DNA from: Sphingobacterium haloxyli
Lineage (GTDB): Bacteria; Bacteroidota; Bacteroidia; Sphingobacteriales; Sphingobacteriaceae
Reading direction: 5' to 3'
Length of the DNA stretch: 64,000 nucleotides
NCBI RefSeq assembly: GCF_002980525.1
Contig: NZ_PVBQ01000017.1
Location: forward strand, 28,027 to 92,026
In this document: one piece after another, positions 52,148-61,157 of the stretch
How the letters are laid out: the number at the start of each line of letters is the position of its first letter
Numbering within the stretch: position 1 is the first letter of the stretch
Notes under the pieces: generated by a model
Seen by the model: only the letters and a program-made list of their open reading frames with translations
Told to the model about the DNA's origin: nothing
Databases searched by the model: none
Made by a program: the position numbers and the translations under genes

Positions 52148-54832
52148 CTACTGTCTTATAATAAGTAAGCTTTCGAACGCATAGCTTCCTGAACCTATCT
52201 GTTCCTGCTTTCCATTCGGCAGTATAACGGTTGCTGTCGTATTAACCGGAATCTGTACGCGCAGCCTGAAACGGTTGCCCGCGATTTCCCAAGACGACCT
52301 CAGTAATCCATAGCTCGTCATCAGCTCTGCTTTTGCGTGGTTCAGCTTCCCTCCCGGCTGAGGCCTGATGATGATTTTCTTATAGCCGGGTGTTGCTCCG
52401 TCGGGCAAGATTCCGGCAATACTCCGGTACATCCAATCGCCGATTGCTCCATAAGCATAGTGGTTAAATGAATTCATAGTTGCTGTTTGGAAGCTGCCAT
52501 CCGGCTTGATGCCATCCCACCGTTCCCATATGGTCGTCGCACCCATTTTCACCGGATACAACCAGGAGGGGTAGCTCTCCTGCAAGAGAAGATCATACGC
52601 GACGTCCGTATAGCCAAACCGACTTAATACATGGCACAGATAGGGCGTACCCAAAAAACCCGTGGTCAGGTGGTTGTCATAGCTCCTGATGTTCTCGACG
52701 AGGCGGCCGGCAGCCTGTTCCCGCAGGTGCTCCGGCAACATGTCAAAATTTAAAGCCAATACATAGGCCGTTTGCGTTCCCGACACGAGCCTTCCATTGG
52801 CGCTTAAATACTCTTTTACAAAAGCATCTTTAATATCCTGCAGCAAACCGGAATAGGCTTCGACGTCTTCCGTTTTGCCCAATATTTTAGCGGTATTGAT
52901 CAGTAGCTGGGTCGAATGGGCGTAAAAGGTCTGGGCAATCAGATATTTGTCTGTCACAGCGGCCCTCCCATCCGTGTCATCATCTGGACGATAAAACAGC
53001 CAGTCGCCGAAATGCCGCCCGCTATTCCATAGGTTGTTTTTGGATATCCCCTTGATATAGTCGACCCATTTTTTCACACTCTCGTACTGCTCTTCGAGTA
53101 TCCGTTTATCACCGTAGGCCATATACATCTCCCACGGGACGATGGTCGATGCATCGGACCAGCCGCTGGAACCGGCTTCCCAGTCTGCAATGACATTCGG
53201 GATCACATGAGGAATCTTACCATCGGCCTGCTGCTCAGCCTTTAGGTCTTTTAGCCATTTGGTGAAAAATCTGGACACATCCATATTGTAAGCAGCAGTC
53301 CGGTAAAAAACCTGCGCATCACCCGTCCACCCTAACCTTTCGTCTCTTTGAGGGCAATCTGTTGGCACATCCAGGAAATTACCTTTCTGCCCCCAGAAAA
53401 TATTATGCTGCAGCTGGTTTAACATCGGGTTGGACGTACTGAATGTTCCTGTTTGTTTCATTTCCGAATGGAGCACAATTGCCGTCAGGCCTGCCGTGTC
53501 CACGGCCCCTGGATATCCCTCGAGTTTTAGGTAACGGAACCCCTGAAAACTAAAATGTGGCTCAAAAACCTGCTCCGTTCCGTTTAGAATATACTTGTTT
53601 TGTGCTTTTGCGGTTCGTAGGTTTTCCGTATAGAAATTACCGGCTTTATCCAAAACCTCGGCATGACTTAGGATTACCGCCCTACCCGATGGCCCTTTCA
53701 CTTTCATCCGTACCCAGCCTGTCAGGTTCTGACCGAAGTCGACAACCGTATCTCCGGCAGGGGTAATCATCAATTTCAGCGGCTTCAACCTTTCCTGCAT
53801 GCGTACAGCAGGGCCTTCCATAGCCACCAGCTCCGACTTACCGTCAGGTAGGACAGTCACCGGCAGCCATGAAGCATCCTCTTGGTACCCGGTATTATCC
53901 CAACCCGTTTTTTCCAGTCTGGAATCATAAGTCTCCCCATGATAAATATCGGAACATAAGATCGGGCCGTAGCTGCTTTTCCAGCTATCGTCTGTTTGGA
54001 TGACGTCTTTGCTACCGTCGGCATACGTTACCAACAGCTGCATCAGCAGGGCACGGGTCTTCCCATAATAGCTCCGTTGATTTCCAAAGCCGATATGTCC
54101 CTTATACCAGCCATCGCCTATCGTCACGCCGATGACATTTTCACCCATTTTCACCTGCTTACTTACGTCGTATACCTGGTATTGCAAGCGTCCCTTATTG
54201 TAGCTGGTCCATCCCGGCGCGAAATAATCGTCGCCGATGCGGCCGCCATTCAGCGCTGCTTCGTACAAACCTTTTGCCGTGATATACACAAAGGCTTGCT
54301 TCACTTTCTTGTTGATTTTAAACTGTTTCCTTAATAGCGGGCTTCGCAGAGAAGTGTCCTGCCCATGCACGGAAATCCATTGCGCCGTCCAATCTTCATG
54401 CTTCAGTCCTATCTGAAACAGCTTCACAGTGCTCCACGGCGATGTATTTCCGTGGTTATCGGTTACCCGTACCTGCCAATAGTAGCGCGTCGCGGACTTC
54501 AGCTCCGGACCGTCATACGGAATATGCACCGACTGATCACTGTTCTGTTTATCTTTCCAGATCAGATCTTTTCCGGAGGTCAGCCTTTTCTCGTCTAAAG
54601 CGACGCGGATTTCGTAGGATTCCTGCGTCGTGTTTTTGACATTACTGTTCAGCTTCCAGCTAAATCGGGGCCGCGCAGTCTCCAGACTCAACGGATCATC
54701 CTGATATTCCGTCCAGAGATCGTATAGGCTTATTTTTTGTGCAAAACTCGGCGTGTAAAAGATAACGAGCAATGCTATCAACGCGCATATGCTCCCCGGC
54801 TTAACTGGTTGGTTATATGATCTTTGTGTCAT
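52148..54832 (-). CDS. Alpha-L-rhamnosidase, GH78 family
   Basis: 894 residues with a signal peptide (about 1–31). The order of domains is a fibronectin-like start ('YDLWTEYQDDPLSLETARPR'), an N-terminal jelly roll ('ALNGGRIGDDYFAPGWTSYN'), a concanavalin-like domain, the (alpha/alpha)6 catalytic barrel and a C-terminal beta domain. The barrel begins at the GH78 signature 'TDCPQRDERLGWTGDAQ' (about 490), holding acidic catalytic residues. It removes terminal alpha-L-rhamnose from plant glycans or flavonoids, in the periplasm or at the surface. No SusC/D pair adjoins it. Confidence 0.94.
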   Translation of the reverse strand: MTQRSYNQPVKPGSICALIALLVIFYTPSFAQKISLYDLWTEYQDDPLSLETARPRFSWKLNSNVKNTTQESYEIRVALDEKRLTSGKDLIWKDKQNSDQSVHIPYDGPELKSATRYYWQVRVTDNHGNTSPWSTVKLFQIGLKHEDWTAQWISVHGQDTSLRSPLLRKQFKINKKVKQAFVYITAKGLYEAALNGGRIGDDYFAPGWTSYNKGRLQYQVYDVSKQVKMGENVIGVTIGDGWYKGHIGFGNQRSYYGKTRALLMQLLVTYADGSKDVIQTDDSWKSSYGPILCSDIYHGETYDSRLEKTGWDNTGYQEDASWLPVTVLPDGKSELVAMEGPAVRMQERLKPLKLMITPAGDTVVDFGQNLTGWVRMKVKGPSGRAVILSHAEVLDKAGNFYTENLRTAKAQNKYILNGTEQVFEPHFSFQGFRYLKLEGYPGAVDTAGLTAIVLHSEMKQTGTFSTSNPMLNQLQHNIFWGQKGNFLDVPTDCPQRDERLGWTGDAQVFYRTAAYNMDVSRFFTKWLKDLKAEQQADGKIPHVIPNVIADWEAGSSGWSDASTIVPWEMYMAYGDKRILEEQYESVKKWVDYIKGISKNNLWNSGRHFGDWLFYRPDDDTDGRAAVTDKYLIAQTFYAHSTQLLINTAKILGKTEDVEAYSGLLQDIKDAFVKEYLSANGRLVSGTQTAYVLALNFDMLPEHLREQAAGRLVENIRSYDNHLTTGFLGTPYLCHVLSRFGYTDVAYDLLLQESYPSWLYPVKMGATTIWERWDGIKPDGSFQTATMNSFNHYAYGAIGDWMYRSIAGILPDGATPGYKKIIIRPQPGGKLNHAKAELMTSYGLLRSSWEIAGNRFRLRVQIPVNTTATVILPNGKQEQIGSGSYAFESLLIIRQ

Positions 54833-55186
54833 ATCCCAAATATATTTAGAATTTTACAAAAAAACTAAGTCGATTAATCATGACATCATTAATTAGCGTG
54901 TCAAAATCGTACTCAGGATAGGTAATGTAAGATAAATGATATCCAGTTAGAAAGAATCACTCAATTATTTGAGAAAATGATTGCGGAGGAAGATACTGAA
55001 TATGAGCACAAAGATGATGTGATGAGACTACTACCTTATACGGAACGGATGTGTACCTAGGGCTGATGCTCCTGCAGGGACTGAAGGGCAGGCTGGCAGA
55101 GGGTGCTTTCTTTCGCTAAAGGAAGTCCCGTTTCCAAATTCGTAAACCGACATTTCAATGCGATCATGATCTACTACATCGCCTCG
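54833..55186. other. Gap with one coding remnant
   Basis: About 354 bp without a whole gene. A forward stretch around 54945–55059 reads 'LERITQLFEKMIAEEDTEYE' then 'DVMRLLPYTERMCT' and stop, which looks like the middle of a lost gene of unknown family. The 5' side carries the rhamnosidase promoter. Confidence 0.4.
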
Positions 55187-55636
55187 CTACTTACTAATTT
55201 TTTTTGGAATTTCCCTAACTTCGACGCTTCCGCCATATGCGAGAACTGGAATCGATTTAGCAAGTTCCAATGCATGTTCCATATCTTCTGCTTGAATAAC
55301 AACATTGCTTACAACTTTAAGATTGTCGGCAAAAACTATTTCTTTTCTTACCTCTTTTTTTGCTCCCGAAACGGTATAGCTCTCACCCGGAAAAGCAAAA
55401 CTTAAAACGTAAACACCTGTATCTTTCCATTCTTCCACAAGTTTATCCCATTGAGGGTTTACCAATTTCGCTTTTTCGGAATTGTAGGTTTCAGGGACTC
55501 GTACCAGTAAACTAAAATGCTTCATTGTAATGGTTTCCTTTCGTGTTATCATTGTATCTGCTTGTGAAAACGCTATTTGACTAAAAAGAACAGCTAACTC
55601 AAACAAAAACGTAATTTTAAAAACTATCATAATCAT
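55187..55636 (-). CDS. Secreted YCII-like protein
   Basis: 149 residues with a signal peptide ('VLFSQIAFSQ', cut near 25). The mature part ('MKHFSLLVRVPETYNSEKAK', 'GVYVLSFAFPGESYTVSG', 'IQAEDMEHALELAKSIPVLA') follows the ferredoxin-like YCII-related fold. Most YCII proteins are cytoplasmic, so export is unusual but shared by a group of Bacteroidota proteins. The function is not established. An AraC-type regulator gene lies 61 bp upstream on the same strand. Confidence 0.75.
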   Translation of the reverse strand: MIMIVFKITFLFELAVLFSQIAFSQADTMITRKETITMKHFSLLVRVPETYNSEKAKLVNPQWDKLVEEWKDTGVYVLSFAFPGESYTVSGAKKEVRKEIVFADNLKVVSNVVIQAEDMEHALELAKSIPVLAYGGSVEVREIPKKISK

Positions 55637-55696
55637 TTATTTCGACAGTGCAAAATTGGTCAAATTAATACCACAACGTAGGGACTGGCGGTTCTA

Positions 55697-56584
55697 CTAC
55701 TCGGACAAATCGTGCATCAGCTTTGAGCGATATTCCTGTGGCGAAATGCCGATGATTTTTTTAAACAACCTGCCGAAATAAGAGGGGTCGCTAAAGTTCA
55801 AATGGTAGGCAATGCGAGATATAGGCTCGGAAAAATCCTGTAAATATTTTTGGGACTGTATAATGACAAACTCCTGTGTAAACTGTTTGGCTGACTTATT
55901 CCAAACCTTCTGGATACAACGGTTTAAGTAGTTTGATGAAATACGAAGCTGTTTGGCATAATCGTTTATGCTGTAACCATCTGAATAATGCTTATACACG
56001 AGAGCCCGGAACGAAATGGCAATATCATACTGCCTTGACAGCCCATTTTTCAGTTCCGAAGATTTTAAAAGTTTCAGTAATAGAGATTGGAAAAGGTACA
56101 GTGCAATTTGTTCATCAGGCATTGAGGTTCCCAATTCCTGCATTATCAGTTTGCTAGTTTGCTCGACAAATTTAAAGTCGTTGCTGTGCAAATGAATGAT
56201 TGGGGAAGTGGTAAACAACTTGAAAAAATAAAGTTGGTCTTTGAACTGCTGTAGAACTTTGTCATCAAAAATAATATAGTAGCCTTTAATGTTGTGAGTT
56301 TTCCGCAACAGTGACGTTACTTCGCCTTGCATTACTAATAATGCTTGATTTTCTGATACTTTTTTTATCAGGTTGCCCACCTGCTGCTCAAAACTTCCAG
56401 TTGTAGGCAAGATGATAAAATTAAAATTTGCTTTTAAGAGCGGTGTCGGCGTGGCAATGCTTCCAGACGACAAATCTTCTAATGTATAAATCTGAAGAGG
56501 AGTTCCCAAATACCGAAACTTATCAGGAAAATCGCTGATATAGGTTTTTGTAAATTCTTTGAATGTGATTTCGGTATTTTTCAC
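55697..56584 (-). CDS. AraC-family transcriptional regulator
   Basis: 295 residues from a GTG start. An N-terminal cupin-like sensor region (about 1–180) is followed by two helix-turn-helix motifs: 'SINDYAKQLRISSNYLNRCI' and 'ISRIAYHLNFSDPSYFGRLF', ending 'KKIIGISPQEYRSKL'. This is the standard AraC/XylS DNA-binding unit. It is upstream of and codirectional with the YCII-like gene, which it may control. The inducer is unknown. Confidence 0.92.
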   Translation of the reverse strand: MKNTEITFKEFTKTYISDFPDKFRYLGTPLQIYTLEDLSSGSIATPTPLLKANFNFIILPTTGSFEQQVGNLIKKVSENQALLVMQGEVTSLLRKTHNIKGYYIIFDDKVLQQFKDQLYFFKLFTTSPIIHLHSNDFKFVEQTSKLIMQELGTSMPDEQIALYLFQSLLLKLLKSSELKNGLSRQYDIAISFRALVYKHYSDGYSINDYAKQLRISSNYLNRCIQKVWNKSAKQFTQEFVIIQSQKYLQDFSEPISRIAYHLNFSDPSYFGRLFKKIIGISPQEYRSKLMHDLSE

Positions 56585-56628
56585 TTTTCAGTTGCTTTTG
56601 GATATTGATATCTTCGACTAACTAATCT

Positions 56629-56952
56629 GCTGTAAGAGTTGTTCGATATCTGTCATGGTGTGCTTCAAAAACGGCTTGATGGTTAAATTTACGAATTTTG
56701 TGGGAGTTTCATTTACTCTTTCTTTATACTTGGTTCGCTACTTATTCGCAAGTTGTTCGGAAGAGTACCGGGATTTTACCGGAAAAGTACCGGCGATTCA
56801 CCGTGTTGAGTACGGTAAATTCTCGGTAAACACTCAGTAAATTCCCGTTGAATGGGCGAACAAAGTCCGAACATTGTGCGAATACTGTTTAAGCAATGCT
56901 AGAAGAAAGGACGACCTGACAAATTAATTTAAATGGTAGTTGGAAGCTTAGT
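56629..56952. repeat. About 320-bp repeat, copy D (MazG 5' end plus flank)
   Basis: Nearly identical to 21060–21382. Here the MazG coding part is limited to the first few codons; the non-coding flank with nested inverted repeats is complete and ends exactly at 'GTTGGAAGCTTA', beside the stop of the gene at 56948–57336. This shows that the flank can exist without the MazG gene. Confidence 0.75.
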
Positions 56953-57336
56953 CGATATATCCTCTTTCTCTGGCAATATCATTATAGTCTAAAACTTCAA
57001 TCAACTGCCCATGACGATATAACTCGACCAGTTGGCTGCCTTCATTTTTTGAAACAGAATCGCCAAGTTGAAATTTAGATTCCCACGAACGTTCAATGCC
57101 CAATTGTTGGTCCTTATTCACAATCGTCATCACATTATGGTTATTCTTTTGCCGGTATATGGATTCGATAGTGCCGTGAAAACCTCGTTTCATTCTGTCT
57201 TCAAAAAAGAACTGACCTGGAGTGCTGTTCGTGGATTCCCAAATGATAAATACTACTAGAATAATAAGGGAGATAGCAGCGTCAAAAGAACGATGGTGGT
57301 GTCTTTTTTATTCAGCCGAATTACAGGGATTTTCAT
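56948..57336 (-). pseudogene. Membrane-anchored hypothetical protein, frameshifted
   Basis: From the ATG at 57336 the frame reads 'MKIPVIRLNKKDTTIV'. After a one-base shift near 57290 it continues 'RSFDAAISLIILVVFIIWES' (membrane helix), 'GQFFFEDRMKRGFHGTIESI' and 'YRHGQLIEVLDYNDIARERG' to 56948. The joined product of about 128 residues looks like one coherent protein with a short cytoplasmic start, one helix and a periplasmic domain. Either the frameshift is real or it is a sequencing error. The family is not recognised. Confidence 0.55.
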
Positions 57337-57612
57337 CGTATTATATTGTAAATTTTTCTATAACTATAACGTCATCGCTTCGCAGTTGTCTAAGCATATC
57401 TCGATCTAATTCAAACAAATAAAGTGTATCGATATTGGCAAATACATGACTAGGTTCTGTTTCGTGTTACGGTGTTAAATAGTCAAAAAGGTAACCACGC
57501 CACCAAGCAAGGAAATCAATAAAAAGATAGCAATCAACGCACGTCCGATTTCGCCAAACCGATCTTTCCAAGTTTCCTTATATGAAGTTATTTTCTTGGC
57601 AAGAATAGTAGG
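57337..57612 (-). other. Minus-strand remnants
   Basis: Two pieces of minus-strand coding-like sequence lie here: 'IDTLYLFELDRDMLRQLRSD' (about 57350–57450) and 'KETWKDRFGEIGRALIAIFL' followed by 'GGVVTFLTI' (57480–57605). Neither has a start codon. They appear to be tails of lost genes, the second one a membrane protein. Confidence 0.4.
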
Positions 57613-58410
57613 CTATTGCGTTAAAAGCTTCAAAACCCGTTTGCCAGCTTCAGTAATTTTATACCGTTGGTTAGGGTGTGTTTTTTCTCCCGGATAATCT
57701 TGGCTTACCCACCCCAAATTAATCAAAGGATCCAAGTACTTTGCTCTGTTTCTACTTTGGTTGGTCAGGTCCATGGCATCAAACAAATCCTGTCTAGTCA
57801 TATGATGAGAAAGTATAGATAACATTTCCTGAACTCGATCATGAATACTTTCCTTTAATATAGTATGTACAGATTTTCCAGCTCCGTTACTAGCTCCGTT
57901 ACTAGCTCCGTTACTAAATTTGATTAAATCATCTAAGGTATTAAATTCCAGTACAGTAGCTCCGTTACTAACTCTGTTACTAATTCCTTGGTGAGCAGGT
58001 AGAATAGCTAAAAAGTAGTTCCGGTCTTGATCAGTTTCAAAGATAGGATCCGGAGAACCATTTTTCTCCATAGCATCATAAACAGCAGGGAATCCAGTGC
58101 CTCTACCTTCCGTCAGCTCTAGTTCTTTTAGAAAATCTCCGATCCGTCGATTACGATATTCTCTAGCAACAATTCTGCGTTGGGTGCGTACAACTTGCGC
58201 ATCTACAGGGGGAACAGGCCCAGGGTAGCTTAATACTTCAATCTTATCCGGCCAGACCTGTACTTCAATAGGACTTCCCAAATCATAACTTTTATGATAA
58301 ACAGCATTGGACAACACTTCTTCCTTTTCAATTGATAAAAGATCGCTATTATAGAAAGAGGAAACGACCGCTTGCAGTTTGGAAAAAGATGTTAATTTTG
58401 ATGAGCATCG
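57613..58410 (-). pseudogene. RecG-like/AlbA_2 ATPase gene, N-terminally truncated
   Basis: The open frame covers the ATPase-like half ('EEVLSNAVYHKSYDLGSPIE', 'ELTEGRGTGFPAVYDAMEKN') and a C-terminal winged helix ('MTRQDLFDAMDLTNQSRNRA', 'YPGEKTHPNQRYKITEAGKR'). Between them is a repeated linker ('SNGASNGASNGA') made of a 12-bp DNA repeat. The frame continues upstream past 58317 ('VVSSFYNSDLLSIEKEEVL') without a start, and the whole AlbA_2 domain is missing. It is the longest of the broken copies. Confidence 0.75.
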
Positions 58411-58568
58411 TTCTTGTTGAAGTGATGTTGTTTGTTAGGGGGCCAATATACGATTGGTATACTGTTTACCTCGGCGTATCCATTGGCATGGGGATATTAA
58501 TTTCGTTACTAGCATATCTGCTAATCGACAGATATGTAGAAATTCGCCCGAGTAAAGAAAAGTCGTAA
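58389..58568 (+). CDS. Small membrane protein, 59 aa
   Basis: From the ATG at 58389 the product has two helices ('MLILMSIVLVEVMLFV' and 'VSIGMGILISLLAYLLI') and a charged tail ('DRYVEIRPSKEKS'). It may be a real micro-protein or the end of a larger one, since the frame is open for 19 more codons upstream. It overlaps the broken RecG-like gene on the opposite strand. Confidence 0.4.
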   Translation: MLILMSIVLVEVMLFVRGPIYDWYTVYLGVSIGMGILISLLAYLLIDRYVEIRPSKEKS

Positions 58569-58759
58569 CATCTATGTCCCATGAGATAAGGATACAATAT
58601 TTTTCGTAAAGTGTTATTTAACCTGATCGCTGCCTTTGCAATATTACCATTTTTGATGTTGCTGGATAAAATTTGGGATCATCTGTTTGGAGGACTTTAT
58701 TATTTTGAGAACAACCTACACCACACTTAATTTTTCGTTAACTGACGTCATTTATACTC

Positions 58760-58852
58760 ATGAATATTTTTATGGCTTTCTTTCTTTATTATTCAATTGA
58801 TGCCGTCGCAAATCCCAAGAATCTCGAAATCAGCGATAAAGAGGTGCTTTAA
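58760..58852 (+). CDS. Very small exported-type peptide, 30 aa
   Basis: ATG 58760 to TAA 58850–58852. 'MNIFMAFFLYYSIDAVANPK' looks like a short signal peptide followed by ten polar residues. The upstream 190 bp (58569–58759) hold another remnant, 'VLFNLIAAFAILPFLMLLDK', with no start codon. Chance is quite possible. Confidence 0.2.
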   Translation: MNIFMAFFLYYSIDAVANPKNLEISDKEVL

Positions 58853-58915
58853 GATAGTGCGTCGCTTGCATTTCGATTAAAAACTTCTCGTCCTGTATCA
58901 CCTATCCATATGTGG

Positions 58916-59244
58916 CTATAGTTCATTGTATTTTTTGGCGGTGCCTTTTGCTTTTTCAACTGGATATTTCTCGTTGTTGCGCTTGATCTTGTCATCGATG
59001 ATCTGTTTGATATCGAGTCCATGCTTGTCGGCCAGTAAAAGGGCATACATCAGTACATCTGCCAGTTCTTCTTTTAGCTTTTCGGGATGGGCTTCTTCGT
59101 TGCCTTTCCACGGAAATGGTTGCTGTAGCTCGGAGGTTTCTATACTGAGGGCTACGGCGAGGTCTTTGGAATTGTGGAACTGCTGCCAGTCGCGGCATCG
59201 CGAAAGTTCCTGATCTGCTGCAAGAGTTGTTCGATATCTGTCAT
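58916..59244 (-). pseudogene. MazG-like nucleotide pyrophosphohydrolase, copy C (frameshifted)
   Basis: ATG at 59244 gives 'MTDIEQLLQQIRNFRDA', then one base is missing (GCGGCATCGCG against GCGGGCGTCGCG) and the frame is lost; the other frame carries on 'RDWQQFHNSKDLAVALSIET' to 'KGTAKKYNEL'. The metal motif has also decayed ('ETSELQQPFPW' against 'EASELLELFLW'). It is clearly non-functional. Confidence 0.8.
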
Positions 59245-59483
59245 GGTGTGCTTCAAAAACGGCTTGATGGCTAAATTTACGAATTTTGTGGGAGTATTGG
59301 GGGGGGGGGAGAAATGTAAATGGCGACATTTTAGCAATAGTTCTATTGTTAAATAGGTTGACAATGAAATTATTGTCTACGGTATGCTATCAGATAGCAG
59401 ATAGCTTCGCTAATATACATTCCTCGGTATATGGTCCTTCTCCTAATCTTACTACTAATCTTCTCCTAATCCTTCTCCTAAAA
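59245..59483. other. Non-coding stretch after MazG copy C
   Basis: Starts with the conserved MazG flank (to about 59300), then a G9 run at 59301–59309 and AT-rich DNA. At about 59430–59485 a CTTCTCCTAAT-type repeat (three to four units) appears; read on the minus strand this is the Gly-Leu-Gly-Glu linker repeat typical of RecG-like tails. No gene is seen. Confidence 0.45.
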
Positions 59484-59651
59484 TCAGCTTACTAATTCCC
59501 AAGAAGAATGTTTGAAAGATCCTTTGTTGATAATTTTATTATGCTTTCTAAGCTCCATTATCAAATTCTCTACTTTCTTTTTCTTCTGCCCATCCGTCAT
59601 CCAATCAGGCAACTTATTCCATAGCAACTCATCAATTTCTGCTCGAGACAT
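59484..59651 (-). pseudogene. RecG-like/AlbA_2 ATPase gene, C-terminal domain piece
   Basis: The minus frame reads 'MSRAEIDELLWNKLPDWMTD' and 'KKKVENLIMELRKHNKIINK', ending 'HSSWELVS', the winged-helix end of RecG-like regulators. The frame also runs upstream ('KRTISLSQHRT', to about 59700) but the rest is absent. Confidence 0.65.
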
Positions 59652-59777
59652 AGTACGATGCTGTGATAATGAAATCGTACGCTTGTTCCAAATGGAGAAA
59701 TATTGTATTATAAAAGATTTTTGGTAGCTTTATACAGTACAATTATCTGTAAAATAACCAACGCAACTAACTAATGT

Positions 59778-60449
59778 ATGTCTATAAAAATTCCAAAACC
59801 CTGCACTGAGAAATGGAGTAATATGCCTCCTTCTGAACGAGGACGACATTGTTCTGTCTGCCAAACGGAAGTAGTCGATTTTACGAATTGGGATACAGAA
59901 GATATCGTGAGATACATCCAGAATGCCAACAAAAAGATCTGTGGCAGAATAACCCCTGTACCCTTCCCGGATAGACATTACGCCAATTGGCTTTGGAAAA
60001 GCAAAAAATATATCAGAGTAGCTGCCGGTTTAATTCTTTCAACTGTGATAGGGATCAAATCTGCACAGGCAACGTTCAAGCATAACGAAAGTATTATCGA
60101 CATTAATTACGTAATTCAGATTGACTCTATAACTATCAAAGGGGTTGTCACAGATAAACAGAATAATCCTCTGATGGACGTGCCTATCTCAATAAATAAG
60201 CAATTCCTCTCATCTACAAATGCTAACGGACATTTCGCCCTAAAATTTGCAAAAGAGAACAGAGAGGAAGTTTCGCTATTTTTTCAATACATTGGCTATA
60301 AAAGCAAAACGATAAGAATAAAGCTAAAAAAAGAAACAATTCGTCCGCTTAAAGTGATATTAGACGAAGATATCGTTTACATAGGAGAAGTTATTGTTAA
60401 ACGACCTAATATGTGGCAACGATTTTTTCATTTTTTTAAAAAGATATGA
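59778..60449 (+). CDS. Carboxypeptidase-regulatory-like domain membrane protein
   Basis: 223 residues. A cytoplasmic N-terminal module has a Cys-rich pattern ('IPKPCTEKW', 'RGRHCSVCQTEVVDFTNWD', 'KICGRITP') found at the start of many Bacteroidota proteins. Then come one membrane helix (about 80–97, 'RVAAGLILSTVIGIKSAQA') and a CarboxypepD_reg-like beta domain ('IKGVVTDKQNNPLMDVPIS', 'VSLFFQYIGYKSKTIRIKL'). It is followed 17 bp later by a secreted protein gene and probably forms an operon with it. The role is unknown; it may be a scaffold linking cytoplasm and periplasm. Confidence 0.75.
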   Translation: MSIKIPKPCTEKWSNMPPSERGRHCSVCQTEVVDFTNWDTEDIVRYIQNANKKICGRITPVPFPDRHYANWLWKSKKYIRVAAGLILSTVIGIKSAQATFKHNESIIDINYVIQIDSITIKGVVTDKQNNPLMDVPISINKQFLSSTNANGHFALKFAKENREEVSLFFQYIGYKSKTIRIKLKKETIRPLKVILDEDIVYIGEVIVKRPNMWQRFFHFFKKI

Positions 60450-60466
60450 TCCACAATTAGTTAACC

Positions 60467-61057
60467 ATGAAAAAGCTCATTCTAATTCTAATCGCGTTTA
60501 CTGCAACACATTCATTTGCCCAAACAGCGAAAAATGTGTTCTCAAGGAAATCCACGCCTGTTACAATCAATAAAAATACTGACACTTCTTTACGCGTGAT
60601 CATCGTTGACAAAGAGAAACAGGTACAGCAGCTCGCCTACTTTGTCAATGATAGATTTGTTAAGAATCTTGGTTCTATTAACCCTAAACAAATGGAAAGC
60701 ATAGATGTCATCAAACGAGATACCGTGATCGGAACGCAAACATATGAGGGTCAGATCCATATAAAGACTAAAGCAAACTATACTCCTAAATTTATTTCCT
60801 TAGCAGAACTGAAAGATAAATATACAAGCTTTAAAGAAATGCCTGTAGTATTTATGCTGGACGCAGAGGTGATCAATTCTGATGAAGAAAGTTATTTTGT
60901 AGATGAAAATAACCTGTTAACGATAATCATCGACAAACTGAAAACAAATAAAGACAATGTCGAGATAGGATTAATAAAATTATTGACAAAATCCAAAGAG
61001 AACATTGATAAAAGAAATAACATTATGATCCGTGGCGAAGGGATAGTGGCGGAATAA
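60467..61057 (+). CDS. Secreted hypothetical protein, 196 aa
   Basis: A signal peptide ('LILIAFTATHSFAQ', cut near 19) precedes a mature protein with TonB-plug-like phrases ('YFVNDRFVKNLGSINPKQME', 'IDVIKRDTVIGTQTYEGQ'). Such short plug-like secreted proteins often follow CarboxypepD_reg genes in this phylum. The function is unknown. Confidence 0.7.
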   Translation: MKKLILILIAFTATHSFAQTAKNVFSRKSTPVTINKNTDTSLRVIIVDKEKQVQQLAYFVNDRFVKNLGSINPKQMESIDVIKRDTVIGTQTYEGQIHIKTKANYTPKFISLAELKDKYTSFKEMPVVFMLDAEVINSDEESYFVDENNLLTIIIDKLKTNKDNVEIGLIKLLTKSKENIDKRNNIMIRGEGIVAE

Positions 61058-61157
61058 AAAACACAAATTTACTTTATAAACTATCTTTACAAAAGGAATT
61101 GAGCGAAAAATGGTGGGGCAAGAAAATAGTTGGCGGTAATTTTTTAAAGAAACGACA

